This document shows positions 8,437-16,693 of a DNA stretch of 64,000 nucleotides, in pieces. The stretch is taken from NCBI GenBank assembly GCA_028287745.1, contig JAQBPB010000036.1, positions 1-64,000 on the forward strand, written 5' to 3'. The notes under the pieces were generated by a model that saw nothing but the letters and a program-made list of their open reading frames with translations, was not told where the DNA came from and searched no databases. The number at the start of each line of letters is the position of its first letter. Positions within the stretch are counted from its first letter, which is position 1. The translations under genes and the position numbers were made by a program. Origin of the DNA: Chloroflexota bacterium (GTDB taxonomy: Bacteria; Chloroflexota; Chloroflexia; Chloroheliales; Chloroheliaceae).

Positions 8437-8736
8437 TTATTCTTTCCCAGCTTTTTCGGCTTTAGGAGCGGGAGCTGGCCGGAACTTGAGTTCGATTTCG
8501 TCCACGCCATTGAATTTGAGCAGCCGGGCTACCCGGTCGGTCGGCTGGGCGCCAACGCTTAACCAGTAGCGGGCCCGTTCGATATCAATTTTAACTTCAG
8601 CGGGTTCCGTAATCGGATTATAAACTCCAAGTACTTCCTTGAAGCGACCATCGCGCGGGGAGGTGCTTTCGGCCACAACCACGCGATAAAAAGGAGCTTT
8701 CTTGGCCCCCATGCGCTTCAATCTGATCTTTACCAC
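8437..8736 (-). CDS. rpsP: 30S ribosomal protein S16
   Basis: '[20 protein letters not shown]' with '[20 protein letters not shown]' and '[20 protein letters not shown]' are diagnostic of bS16, a protein needed for 30S assembly. It has 99 residues with a short Ala/Pro/Lys tail. The start is GTG, supported by GGAGG nine bases upstream. First gene of the rpsP-khpA-rimM(-PLDc_N) transcript, driven by the consensus promoter at 8814-8842 with a leader of about 70 nt. ffh, often upstream, is absent here. Confidence 0.97.
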   Translation of the reverse strand: MVKIRLKRMGAKKAPFYRVVVAESTSPRDGRFKEVLGVYNPITEPAEVKIDIERARYWLSVGAQPTDRVARLLKFNGVDEIELKFRPAPAPKAEKAGKE

Positions 8737-8813
8737 CTAATTCATCCTCCAAGTATTTTAAGTTCGTATTTAACAGTCGCAGCATCATGCTGATAATCAA
8801 CTCGCGAAGAAGA

Positions 8814-8842
8814 ATTATACCTTTTGACCGGGGTAATGTCAA
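8814..8842 (-). promoter_or_regulatory. perfect sigma70 promoter of the rpsP operon
   Basis: Minus strand TTGACA (8837-8842), 17-bp spacer, TATAAT (8814-8819): both hexamers and the spacing match the consensus exactly, as expected for a highly expressed ribosomal operon. Confidence 0.9.
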
Positions 8843-9094
8843 ATGAAATAACCCGTAAACCAGCCTTTTTACCCGCCTTTTGATAGAAGTCAGGTTCGCT
8901 TGCATTTTACTTCACAGAGTAGTATTATGAGTTCAGAACCCATTTTTTGCGGAATTTTCTGCTTCCGCTCTCTAAATAGCTTCAAAACAATTTTCATAAC
9001 AGGGTTGATATAGATTACTCAAACACCCTGTATGAATGAACATTTTACCATATCTAAAATAGAGCTTAAATACTTCTAGAAGAGGAGTTTACTA

Positions 9095-9394
9095 ATGGCC
9101 TATGTGATTACCGAGCCCTGTGTGGACGTTAAAGATAAAAGCTGCGTTAATGTCTGCCCGGTGGATTGCATCTATACTGATGATGAAGACCGCATGCTTT
9201 ATATCAATCCAGACGAATGTATTGATTGCGGCGCCTGCGAGCCGGAATGCCCGGTGGCGGCTATTTTCGCCGAAGAAGAAGTGCCCGACAAGTGGAAAAA
9301 CTTTACCCCGATAAACACGCTTTATTTTAATGATAAAAGCGCTGCCAGGGCCCAAGTAGATAAAATGTACCCGGAGAAACGTGAAGTAGAATAA
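9095..9394 (+). CDS. 7Fe/8Fe ferredoxin (FdxA type)
   Basis: A 99-residue ferredoxin with cysteines at 9, 17, 21, 25, 42, 45, 48 and 52. The C-x7-C-x3-C arrangement at 9/17/21 together with C42-x2-C45-x2-C48-x3-C52-P suggests one [3Fe-4S] and one [4Fe-4S] cluster, as in Azotobacter or mycobacterial FdxA. It is a small cytoplasmic electron carrier; its partner cannot be told from context. The ATG follows GAGGAG at 8-nt spacing. It is monocistronic, ending in a strong terminator about 110 nt downstream. Confidence 0.95.
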   Translation: MAYVITEPCVDVKDKSCVNVCPVDCIYTDDEDRMLYINPDECIDCGACEPECPVAAIFAEEEVPDKWKNFTPINTLYFNDKSAARAQVDKMYPEKREVE

Positions 9395-9761
9395 ACGCGC
9401 CCGATGCAGTATAAAATGCCTTGCAGCAATCCCTGGGGATTCCCGCCGGAATTTCTTTGAGGCTTTTTGGCCATTCTGGAATGCGGATGCAGAAAATCCT
9501 GGTTAAAAGCTCACCGACTGGTAAATGGTGAGCTTTTTTGCTTTATGTGCCCATTTAAGCCTTTTATAGCAAATTTATCCTAGTTTTATTTTTGAGTTTT
9601 TTTGTTATGCTGTTTGTTATGTATAATAGGTAAATTATGACTGTTTGAGTTTGCTTTTAGAGGCACTTGCTTTTGTCAGGACTTAGCAGTAGATTATGGG
9701 TATCGATTAGGTTCTATTTTTAACTTGAGTGTCTGTTAGTGTAAAAGAATGAGATGGTAAA
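9395..9761 (+). other. intergenic region, ferredoxin to response regulator
   Basis: It contains the ferredoxin terminator (9505-9541) and then a T-rich stretch with a TATAAT at 9622-9627 lacking a convincing -35. Nothing else recognised. Confidence 0.5.
9505..9541 (+). terminator. intrinsic terminator of the ferredoxin gene
   Basis: AAAGCTCACC pairs with GGTGAGCTTT across an 11-nt loop, and the stem runs into TTTTTTG. Confidence 0.9.
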
Positions 9762-10502
9762 ATGCCAGAGCATAATGAAAAGATTTTACTGGCCGACGAT
9801 GAACACGATATTCTAATGCTGGTTAATTTTCATCTGCAAAGAGCCGGTTACCAGGTCATCCTGGCCGAAAACGGGCGGGAAGCGCTGGAAAAAGCCCAGC
9901 AGGAAAAACCGATCCTGGCTATTCTTGACCGGATGATGCCTGAAATGGACGGGGTAGAGGTCTGCCGCCGGTTAAGAGAAGTTAATCCTGGAATGTATAT
10001 CATCATGCTGACGGCCCTGGCAACCGACGACCATCGCTTTGGTGGCTTTGAGGCCGGGGCCGATGATTATATCGTCAAGCCTTTTAACGCCAAAGAACTG
10101 ACCTTAAAAGTTAAAGCGATGGTCCGGCACGCCAACGAAAGACAGGCGGCCCTGGCCCAGGCCGGTGCTATGGCAATTAGCGAGGCGAACTTTTTACCCA
10201 AACCCACCGCGGTTACCGATGGCTTGCTGGTAAACCAGGACCGCCGCCAGGTGCTCAAGAACGGTGCCGAGATAGAACTGACCAAGCTTGAATTCGACCT
10301 GCTGCAATTCCTCTACGAACACCCCAACCTGGTATTCAGCCGTGACCGCCTCCTGGAACAGGTCTGGAATTACGATTACTTCGGGGACGAGCGGGTGGTG
10401 GATGTGCATATGGCCCGGCTGCGTAAAAAGCTAGAGGAAGACCCGGCCCACCCGCGTTATATCCAGACCATTCGCGGTGTCGGCTACAAATACACCCCCT
10501 AA
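9762..10502 (+). CDS. OmpR/PhoB-family response regulator, orphan
   Basis: A 246-residue two-domain regulator. The receiver (residues 6-120) has the acidic pair D12-D13, the phospho-acceptor D56 ('LDRMMPEMDG'), T84 and K106 ('VKPF'). The C-terminal winged helix (about 150-246) ends 'VDVHMARLRKKLEEDPAHPR' then 'YIQTIRGVGYKY', typical of the OmpR/PhoB class. No sensor kinase is adjacent: the next gene converges on it, and the only kinase in the window (21492) is NarL-type and not its usual partner class. The sequence does not show whether this is the phosphate regulator that could act on the TTAACA repeats upstream of pstS. Confidence 0.92.
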   Translation: MPEHNEKILLADDEHDILMLVNFHLQRAGYQVILAENGREALEKAQQEKPILAILDRMMPEMDGVEVCRRLREVNPGMYIIMLTALATDDHRFGGFEAGADDYIVKPFNAKELTLKVKAMVRHANERQAALAQAGAMAISEANFLPKPTAVTDGLLVNQDRRQVLKNGAEIELTKLEFDLLQFLYEHPNLVFSRDRLLEQVWNYDYFGDERVVDVHMARLRKKLEEDPAHPRYIQTIRGVGYKYTP

Positions 10503-10517
10503 AAATGCTCCAATAAG

Positions 10518-10545
10518 AAAACCCCGGCTAGCCGGGGTTTTTTAA
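10518..10545. terminator. bidirectional terminator, response regulator / PIN gene
   Basis: A 10-bp perfect stem AAACCCCGGC/GCCGGGGTTT with a 2-base centre, flanked by A-runs and T-runs, so it can end transcripts of both convergent genes. Confidence 0.9.
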
Positions 10546-10546
10546 T

Positions 10547-11065
10547 CTAGAAAAAAGTAACAACCACCAGGTTCTGGTCCGGGATTTTTTGAAACCCGAC
10601 ATCGTTACTCAGGATGGGACAGGCCAGCCGCCGGGCCGCCGTGTAGTGAAAGGCGTCGGTAGGGTCGAGATTTAACTCGCCCACCGCCCGGATGACCTGG
10701 CGGTGAAAGTCCAGGTCCGGCGGTTCAAAGAAAACCAGATTGCTCAGGCTTTCCAGGGCTTGCTCCAGCCGGGCCGCCCAGCCTGTTTCCAGGGACGGCG
10801 GCTCGTTCGAGCCGGTGTCGCCAGGCCTGGCCCGGTTTTTTTGTTCAAGCCGGTCCAACTGGTAGATTGCCTCGTTTAGGGCCAGGGCGGAAAGGACCAA
10901 TTTGGTCCCCCGCTCGGAGAGTGAGGCCAATATGCCGCAGGCGCTGCTATTCCAGATATGGCCGGGTTGAGCCAGCCCTACCAGGAAATTTGCGTCAAGA
11001 TAAACCTGCTTGCCCCGGACCACCCCACCGGGTTTCCAGAAAACAATTTTAGGTTTCGTTGCCAC
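10547..11065 (-). CDS. PIN-domain protein (putative ribonuclease)
   Basis: Acidic residues match a PIN fold: D24 in 'VYLDANFLVGLAQ', Glu in 'LALNEAIYQL', Asp in 'LNLDPTDAFHYTAA' and Asp in 'CPILSNDVGFQKI'. PIN proteins are Mg2+-dependent RNases, often VapC toxins. This one has 172 residues (VapC is usually about 130), a 20-residue N-terminal extension and an insert rich in charged residues. There is no antitoxin-like gene beside it: it starts 20 bp after an FKBP lipoprotein gene. It may therefore be a stand-alone PIN nuclease. The family is clear, the role is not. Confidence 0.75.
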   Translation of the reverse strand: MATKPKIVFWKPGGVVRGKQVYLDANFLVGLAQPGHIWNSSACGILASLSERGTKLVLSALALNEAIYQLDRLEQKNRARPGDTGSNEPPSLETGWAARLEQALESLSNLVFFEPPDLDFHRQVIRAVGELNLDPTDAFHYTAARRLACPILSNDVGFQKIPDQNLVVVTFF

Positions 11066-11085
11066 GTGGCCTCACTAAAGACAAA

Positions 11086-11631
11086 CTATTTCACTCCCAG
11101 TAGTTCAACATCAAAGATGAGTTGGGCATTGGCCGGGATTACCGGCGGAAAGCCGCCCGCGCCGTAACCCAGTTCACCGGGTATAATCAGCCGCCGCTTT
11201 CCATTGACCTTCATCCCGGCAACTCCTTCGTCCCAGCCCTTGATAACGCGACCGGCCCCTAAAGGAAAGGAGAAAGGCTGGCTTTTGTCTACCGAGCTGT
11301 CAAACTTTTTGCCATCGACCAGGTAGCCGGTGTAATGAACGGTAACCGTCTGGCCGGTCTTGGCTTCCGGGCCATCTCCCACCTTAGTGTCAATGTACTG
11401 CAAGCCTGAAGCAGTCTTGACCGCCGAACCGGCCACCGGCGGGACACCACCGGCGGCTGCGGTTGTACCGCTTGCACTGGTGGTCCCGGTCGCCGCAGTC
11501 GTGCTGGGGAGCGAGCTGGCCGGGGTGTTAGTGGCAGCATCACCGCAAGCAGCTAACAGACCCAGCATAAGAACCAACAAAACACCAACTATGACCGGCT
11601 TTTCCGAAAACCGGTACGCCTTTATTTTCAA
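11086..11631 (-). CDS. FKBP-type peptidyl-prolyl isomerase lipoprotein
   Basis: A lipoprotein signal ('[10 protein letters not shown]', lipidated C29) leads to an Ala/Thr/Ser-rich linker (about 30-65) and one FKBP domain (about 72-181): '[20 protein letters not shown]', '[20 protein letters not shown]', '[20 protein letters not shown]', ending '[11 protein letters not shown]'. It should fold secreted proteins outside the membrane by cis-trans isomerisation of proline bonds. It lies 39 bp after the deoxyhypusine-synthase-like gene and 20 bp before the PIN gene, so the three are probably co-transcribed. The linker resembles those of the UgpB-like and PstS lipoproteins in this window. Confidence 0.93.
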   Translation of the reverse strand: MKIKAYRFSEKPVIVGVLLVLMLGLLAACGDAATNTPASSLPSTTAATGTTSASGTTAAAGGVPPVAGSAVKTASGLQYIDTKVGDGPEAKTGQTVTVHYTGYLVDGKKFDSSVDKSQPFSFPLGAGRVIKGWDEGVAGMKVNGKRRLIIPGELGYGAGGFPPVIPANAQLIFDVELLGVK

Positions 11632-11670
11632 ACTTGTACCTTCCTTACTATTTTTAATACTATTTAAAAC

Positions 11671-12831
11671 CTACTGTTTATCGTCCAGTAGAGTCCGCCC
11701 AATCATTGTGCCGCCCTCGCTCTCCACGTGTGACGCATCGCGGTCAGGCCGGAACCGGGCCGCCGCTTCGCCCAGGCCGGTCAGTAACTCGGCCCGCCGG
11801 TCATACAACCGTTTCAGAGGGCGCGGTTCCGCCCGCTCCAGGACGTAGGCCGCCATCACCGGTACGGCAACGGTGCTATCCAGGTAACATACGATGCTGT
11901 CCGGTAACTGTTCGGGATCGACTTTACCCCAGGTCATGGCCTCGGAAGGGGTCGCGCCCGAAAGCCCGCCGGTATCAGCCCGGGCATCCGTTACCTGGAT
12001 GAAGTAGTCATGGCCTTTTTCCGGTATTCCCAGGATTTCCTGGATTTGCGGTTCGGTCTGCAAGATGAAGTTCTTAGGACTGCCGCCGCCCAGGATTAGT
12101 ACGGCGCTCTTGCCGCCGGTATGTTTGGCATTGTAGACAATCGCAGTCGTTTCGTTGACATCCGCCTCCGGGTCAAAGCCCAGCTTGTTGCCTTCCAACT
12201 GCAACCCGGCCACATTCATACCGATTGTCGAGTCGCCCGGGCTGGAAGTGTAGACCGGCACCCCGGCCTCATAACAGGCGCCCAGCAGGGACCGGTACTT
12301 GATGCCAAGGACTTTTTCGCGCTCGCGGACGTACTTACCCAACCGGTTATGTAATTCCGAGGTGCTCATGCGTTTCTGGAATTCCGGCAGTTTCATTACT
12401 TCGCGCAGGTAGGCGTCTGATTTCAGAAGCACTTCCTGGTCAAATAAGATGTCGTAAATCCGGATGACGTGCTTTTCGCGCAGGGCCAGGTCATCGGTAA
12501 AAGGGGAGGTCTGGAAAAGCTCAAAGCCGAGCGACCGGTGAATATCGTGGTAAAGGTTAGCCCCGGTGGAAATAATCCAATCGATATAACCGCCATCAAT
12601 CAGCGGGACCAGGGCCGAAGTACCCAGCCCGGTGGGAGTTAAAGCTCCCGAAAGGGTCATCCCGACGGTGACATCTTTTTGCATAACCTTACGGGCCAGT
12701 AACTGGCTGGCTTCCCGCAGGCGGGCCGCGTTATAGGCAAAGAGGTGGTTGTCCACCATATCGGCCACGGTCAGGCCTTTTTCAATTGGCTGGGGGTCTA
12801 GCAGCCGGCCATACTGATTATTCTCAGGCAT
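11671..12831 (-). CDS. deoxyhypusine synthase-like protein
   Basis: A member of the deoxyhypusine synthase (DHS) family, NAD+-dependent enzymes that move the aminobutyl group of spermidine to a lysine of eIF5A, or in bacteria and plants make homospermidine or act on unknown acceptors. Seen: '[11 protein letters not shown]', '[14 protein letters not shown]', '[12 protein letters not shown]', and '[17 protein letters not shown]', where K303 aligns with the catalytic lysine of DHS. As I recall, the human enzyme reads 'KHHI' where this one reads 'KNFI', so an active-site histidine is changed. I chose ATG 12831 (386 residues, AAAGGAG upstream) over a start at 12927 with no ribosome site. Bacteria lack eIF5A, so the substrate is open. 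Confidence 0.85.
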   Translation of the reverse strand: MPENNQYGRLLDPQPIEKGLTVADMVDNHLFAYNAARLREASQLLARKVMQKDVTVGMTLSGALTPTGLGTSALVPLIDGGYIDWIISTGANLYHDIHRSLGFELFQTSPFTDDLALREKHVIRIYDILFDQEVLLKSDAYLREVMKLPEFQKRMSTSELHNRLGKYVREREKVLGIKYRSLLGACYEAGVPVYTSSPGDSTIGMNVAGLQLEGNKLGFDPEADVNETTAIVYNAKHTGGKSAVLILGGGSPKNFILQTEPQIQEILGIPEKGHDYFIQVTDARADTGGLSGATPSEAMTWGKVDPEQLPDSIVCYLDSTVAVPVMAAYVLERAEPRPLKRLYDRRAELLTGLGEAAARFRPDRDASHVESEGGTMIGRTLLDDKQ

Positions 12832-12980
12832 TCCTGGCAATACTCCTTTCGAATCGAGTGTTATTCCAGGCATTTGGATAAAGAATGGGCCTGGTACCTG
12901 GTTCCGTCCAGGAAAATACCGGCTCATTATATACCGTCCAGCCCCGGCTTTCCAACCGAATCTTTATAAAAGACCAAAAT

Positions 12981-13019
12981 GAACCGGAGATTCGGTGCCA
13001 GTCGGGCAATCTCCGGTTC
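12981..13019 (-). terminator. terminator of the GNAT gene
   Basis: A 12-bp perfect stem (12981-12992 with 13008-13019). On the minus strand it continues into ATTTTGGTCTTTTATA. It separates the GNAT gene from the DHS-like gene. Confidence 0.75.
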
Positions 13020-13064
13020 AGGGTATAGCTAAAGAACCTCAAGGATTCTAGCGGCATATTAAAA

Positions 13065-13829
13065 TTAAATTTGCCCTTTGGACAAAGGGAAAGTCAGGAA
13101 AAAAGGCCGCCGGGTCAACAAAAAGGCCCGTCCGAAATGGACCGCTTTCTGCTTCCGGTCCATGCTGTGGCCGACCGGGGCAGGCACTTGCAGGCCGTTT
13201 AAGAAAGTCGCGAACTGGGGAGCGTCCCAGCCTGTCGTATCGGGTGGAGTAGTTTTATGCCGCTGGCAGAAGTGGCGGAAGCGTTTCTGGAACTTTTTAG
13301 CGGCCTGCTCGCTCGGCAAATAATCTCCAAAGCGAAAACCGAGGGCGGGCCAGACGAAGCGGCCGTCATAAATCGCAATCGCGGTAAGGGCTTTGACGTC
13401 CAGGGCTTCCCCCAGGTGCTTGACCCGCTCCACCAGGGCTTTACCCAGTCCCTGGCCGCGCAGTTCGGGATACCACAACTGGCACTGTTCCAACTCAAGA
13501 AAAATATCTTCTTCGGCCCCACCCGGTTTGCGGTAGAGAGTAACGGCCAGCTGGCCGACGGGCGCGCCCACCAGTTCACCCTCGGTCAAGAAAAGGCGGC
13601 AGTCGAATTCGTAGCGGTGGCTGGCAAAAGCGCCCGCTTCGGTCTCAACCCGGGTGGTAATGTGCCCGAGTACCAGGTTGCCGGGAAGTTTATGCAAGTA
13701 CTGCCAGCAGAGTTCTTCAAATTCACCCAGGCCGGTCGGCTCATTTAATAAGTTAACACCGAGAAGGGGAGAGGTATTAGTCAGACCTTGCAATACGGGA
13801 CGGTCTTTTTCGATTATAAATCCGGACAT
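13065..13829 (-). CDS. GNAT-family N-acetyltransferase
   Basis: The acetyl-CoA-binding motif A is seen in 'PELRGQGLGKALVERVKHLG' (R/Q-x-x-G-x-G/A), preceded by a beta strand 'QLWYPELRG' and followed by 'ALTAIAIYDGRFVWPALGFRF'. The protein is longer than a minimal GNAT (254 residues): the first 90 residues are a separate segment and the last 60 are basic. Substrate unknown. It is followed by its own terminator. Confidence 0.7.
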   Translation of the reverse strand: MSGFIIEKDRPVLQGLTNTSPLLGVNLLNEPTGLGEFEELCWQYLHKLPGNLVLGHITTRVETEAGAFASHRYEFDCRLFLTEGELVGAPVGQLAVTLYRKPGGAEEDIFLELEQCQLWYPELRGQGLGKALVERVKHLGEALDVKALTAIAIYDGRFVWPALGFRFGDYLPSEQAAKKFQKRFRHFCQRHKTTPPDTTGWDAPQFATFLNGLQVPAPVGHSMDRKQKAVHFGRAFLLTRRPFFLTFPLSKGQI

Positions 13830-13886
13830 TTAGCCTTTATGCAAACGGTAAAACCGTGGTTTACTAAAAAGTACTCAGTATATTTG

Positions 13887-15521
13887 CTAGGACGTAGTTA
13901 GCCTAAAAATCTGTAAATCATCCTGTTGAAAGACTTTTTGCCAGTTACCCTGGGCCGGATCAAACAAACCAAGTTGTTTCTCGCGCCACCCATAGACTAA
14001 ATATTTCAGACTCCAACTATTTATTATACCATAGCGGTCAATAGGGGCAGTGTTTTTATTAAAGAATTGCTCCAGCAAAGCGTATTTGCGGTCGGGGTCA
14101 ATGGTTTCGTCCAGGTGGCCGTAGAAAGTATTGACTGGGGTCCGGCCCGGCAGGACATTTCCCAGCAGCGGGCCGCTAAGGACGACCTCGCCAGGCCGGG
14201 CGTGCGCATTTAGCCAGCTTATCGCGCCCTGTTCGGCAGGGGTCAGGTAAGGGGCTTTGACCGGCTCATTCAGGTCTGGCCCGGCCGGGAAAAGAAAAGA
14301 TACCGATAACAGGACCAAAACCAGGCTGGTCAGGGCCGAACCGCCCACCAATAACTGGCGCAAGGGCCTGCGCCAGCGAGATGCCAGGCGCGGAGCGACT
14401 ATCTCATACCACCCGGCGGCGGCCAGGCAGGCCAGCGGTAAATGGACCCCTTCAACCAGGCGCCGCGAAAAGTTGAACGGCAGCACAAGCAGTATAACGG
14501 TCGCAAGCAGCCACGCACTGACCAACCGCCAGGGGACCGGGTCTAAAGACGGCTGCCCGGTTATTGTTTTGGACGCATGACCTGGCAAAAGCTTCTCGGC
14601 CCACCACAGCCCGGCCAGCGTGAATGGGACCAACAGGCCGTACCCGGCCAGCATTGAGAAAACGTCGGGGGTGGGTATCCGGCCCTGGCGCATAAAAGCC
14701 TGGAGCGTGGTATCCCGGCTGATGGTCCAGAGGGTCAGCAGCGGCCCCGGTAAAGCCCCCAGCCCGATTACGGCCAGACCGGGCAGGACACGCCACCCGG
14801 CTGACCGGGCCAGCACCTGCCGGAGCCAGAAAAGGGCCAGCACCCCGGCCAGCGTAACCAGCACATAGGGCAGGACGAACCCGATTACTCCGGCAGCCAG
14901 GGCCGCCCACAGGTAATAGCGAAAGCCCTTACCCTGCATTCCGGCCAACCCCCCGGCCAGGGCCAGGACCAGGCAGGCGCTGGTCAGGGGGAAATGGGCA
15001 TTGGCGAAGATGCTCAAGAAGGTGTAACCTTCGGCCACCCAGAAATCTACCGGCAAAATCCCCAGCGGAGCCAGCAGCCAGCCCAACCCCGCCGAGAAGC
15101 AGACCAGCAAAAAGGCCAGCCTTCTGGCCCTTTTTTCGTTAAACAACAGGCCGATGAAGCCGTAACTGACTACCAGCAGCAGCAATCCGGTCAACAGCCG
15201 GACCGCGTGAAAGACCAGGATGTTTGGCAGGCTTAGCAGCCCGGCTATTTTCCCCAGCAGCAAGTAGTAAATAAACAGCACCGCGCCCGGGCCGGGCGGT
15301 TCGCTGGTGAAGGCCGAATGGTAGAGCCAGTCGCCCCGCCGCCCTTCCTGCATTTTCGACAGGTAGCTGTTGCCATCGTGAGCATTAAAAAGCAGTCCGG
15401 TAAATTCGTGCCCGGCGGGCGTCACGAAAAGGCCCAAAATTAGAGGGACCGAGGTTAGAAATAGGGTGAAGAAACTCCATCCCAGCAGCCAGCGCCATTC
15501 GTCACGAGCAATTTTAAGCAT
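13887..15521 (-). CDS. polytopic membrane protein, GT-C glycosyltransferase-like
   Basis: About 544 residues with some ten to twelve hydrophobic helices over the first 420 and a soluble C-terminus. An acidic pair sits in the first outer loop region ('NAHDGNSYLSKMQEGRRGDW'), similar in position to the catalytic loop of GT-C enzymes, which use polyprenyl-phosphate sugars on the outer face of the membrane. The end ('AISWLNAHARPGEVVL', 'FYGHLDETIDPDRKYALLEQ') resembles the soluble tail of other Chloroflexota membrane proteins of this type. I chose ATG 15521 over TTG 15536. It diverges from the GT2 gene at 15762. Exact family not recognised with certainty. Confidence 0.6.
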   Translation of the reverse strand: MLKIARDEWRWLLGWSFFTLFLTSVPLILGLFVTPAGHEFTGLLFNAHDGNSYLSKMQEGRRGDWLYHSAFTSEPPGPGAVLFIYYLLLGKIAGLLSLPNILVFHAVRLLTGLLLLVVSYGFIGLLFNEKRARRLAFLLVCFSAGLGWLLAPLGILPVDFWVAEGYTFLSIFANAHFPLTSACLVLALAGGLAGMQGKGFRYYLWAALAAGVIGFVLPYVLVTLAGVLALFWLRQVLARSAGWRVLPGLAVIGLGALPGPLLTLWTISRDTTLQAFMRQGRIPTPDVFSMLAGYGLLVPFTLAGLWWAEKLLPGHASKTITGQPSLDPVPWRLVSAWLLATVILLVLPFNFSRRLVEGVHLPLACLAAAGWYEIVAPRLASRWRRPLRQLLVGGSALTSLVLVLLSVSFLFPAGPDLNEPVKAPYLTPAEQGAISWLNAHARPGEVVLSGPLLGNVLPGRTPVNTFYGHLDETIDPDRKYALLEQFFNKNTAPIDRYGIINSWSLKYLVYGWREKQLGLFDPAQGNWQKVFQQDDLQIFRLTTS

Positions 15522-15661
15522 GTACCAGCATATCAAAAGGTTTTATGGGAAATAAATAAACAGAAATCGGCTGCCCGGTAGCAGTTTAAGTTTAGCAGCA
15601 GTAGGGACCAAGTTCAATCTGCTAAAATTCCTATTTAATGTTGAAGATTCCAGGCGGCCCT

Positions 15662-15690
15662 TTGATAAAGGTTAAAGGTTGGGGTATAAT
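15662..15690 (+). promoter_or_regulatory. sigma70 promoter of the glycosyltransferase operon
   Basis: TTGATA (15662-15667), 17-bp spacer, TATAAT (15685-15690); the predicted start is near 15697, about 65 nt before the GTG of the GT2 gene. Confidence 0.75.
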
Positions 15691-15761
15691 CCAGCCAGCC
15701 TTAAAACGGGTAAAAACCGGGCGATTTGTGATATTACCGGGCGCGAACAGAAAGATATTGC

Positions 15762-16664
15762 GTGCAAACAGATACTCAGGCGGATACTCCCAACCAAGCC
15801 AATCTTAAACCGGCCACTTTACGGGCCTCAGTTATCATTCCCTGCCACAACGAGGAAAAGCATATTGGCGAGTGCCTGGACAGCCTTCTAAACCAGACCC
15901 TGGCCCCTGACCAGTACGAACTGGTGGTGGTGGATGATGGATCCTCGGATGGGACCGTCGCGCTGGTAAGAGGATATGTTGCAAAAAATCCGGGCCGCAT
16001 GACTTTCTACCAGCAAAATCACGCGGGACCGGCCCTGGCCCGCAACCTGGGCGCTAAGACCGCCGCCGGGAAAGTGCTGGCCTTCCTGGACGCCGATATG
16101 AATTTCGCGCCGGACTTCCTGGAAAAACTGATCGCCCCCGTCGAAGCCGGAGAAGTTACCGGCACCTTTACGGTGGACGAGTTTGTGGCTAACCCAACCA
16201 ATCCCTGGAGCCGGGGCTGGAACGTCTGCTACTACCTGCCACAGGGTCGTAGAGTGCCGGAAAACCTGAAAGACACCGAGAGTACCGTCTTTCGCGCTAT
16301 CAGCCGGGAAGCCTTCTGGAGCGTTGGCGGTTACGATAGCGCCGGTTACCACGATGACCATACCGTCGCCCAGAAACTGGGCCAGACCGCCCGGCGAGTG
16401 GATGGGGCTATTTGCTACCACTATAACCCCGGTTCAGCCAGGGAAGTCTTTGCCTCGGCGCACTGGATTGGCAAGAGCGACGGCCATCCGCATACCCTGA
16501 AAGAATGGCTGCGCCGGACCCCGGCCGGTTCGCTCAAAAGAGGGATTGCCCGCGCCCGGCAAGAAAACGAACCTTTTTATATTATTTTTGACCAGGTCTA
16601 CAGCTTTGGCATCCTGACCGGCCTTTTCAAGCGTTACATTCTAAAAGGCAGTCACGCCCGTTAA
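15762..16664 (+). CDS. glycosyltransferase family 2
   Basis: A GT-A fold transferase of 300 residues starting with GTG. Seen: 'ASVIIPCHNEEKHIGECLDSLLNQ', the nucleotide-binding 'LVVVDDGSSDGT', 'GPALARNLGAKTAAGKVLAF' and the DxD metal site in 'FLDADMNF'. The acceptor half has 'ISREAFWSVGGYDSAGYHDD'. It should add one sugar to a lipid-linked or protein-linked acceptor at the inner membrane face; donor unknown. It begins a run of three same-strand genes with gaps of about 30 bp, so an operon for a surface glycan or glycolipid is likely. Confidence 0.92.
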   Translation: MQTDTQADTPNQANLKPATLRASVIIPCHNEEKHIGECLDSLLNQTLAPDQYELVVVDDGSSDGTVALVRGYVAKNPGRMTFYQQNHAGPALARNLGAKTAAGKVLAFLDADMNFAPDFLEKLIAPVEAGEVTGTFTVDEFVANPTNPWSRGWNVCYYLPQGRRVPENLKDTESTVFRAISREAFWSVGGYDSAGYHDDHTVAQKLGQTARRVDGAICYHYNPGSAREVFASAHWIGKSDGHPHTLKEWLRRTPAGSLKRGIARARQENEPFYIIFDQVYSFGILTGLFKRYILKGSHAR

Positions 16665-16693
16665 GTAGTAACCACTCAATTTGAGGATTTTTC

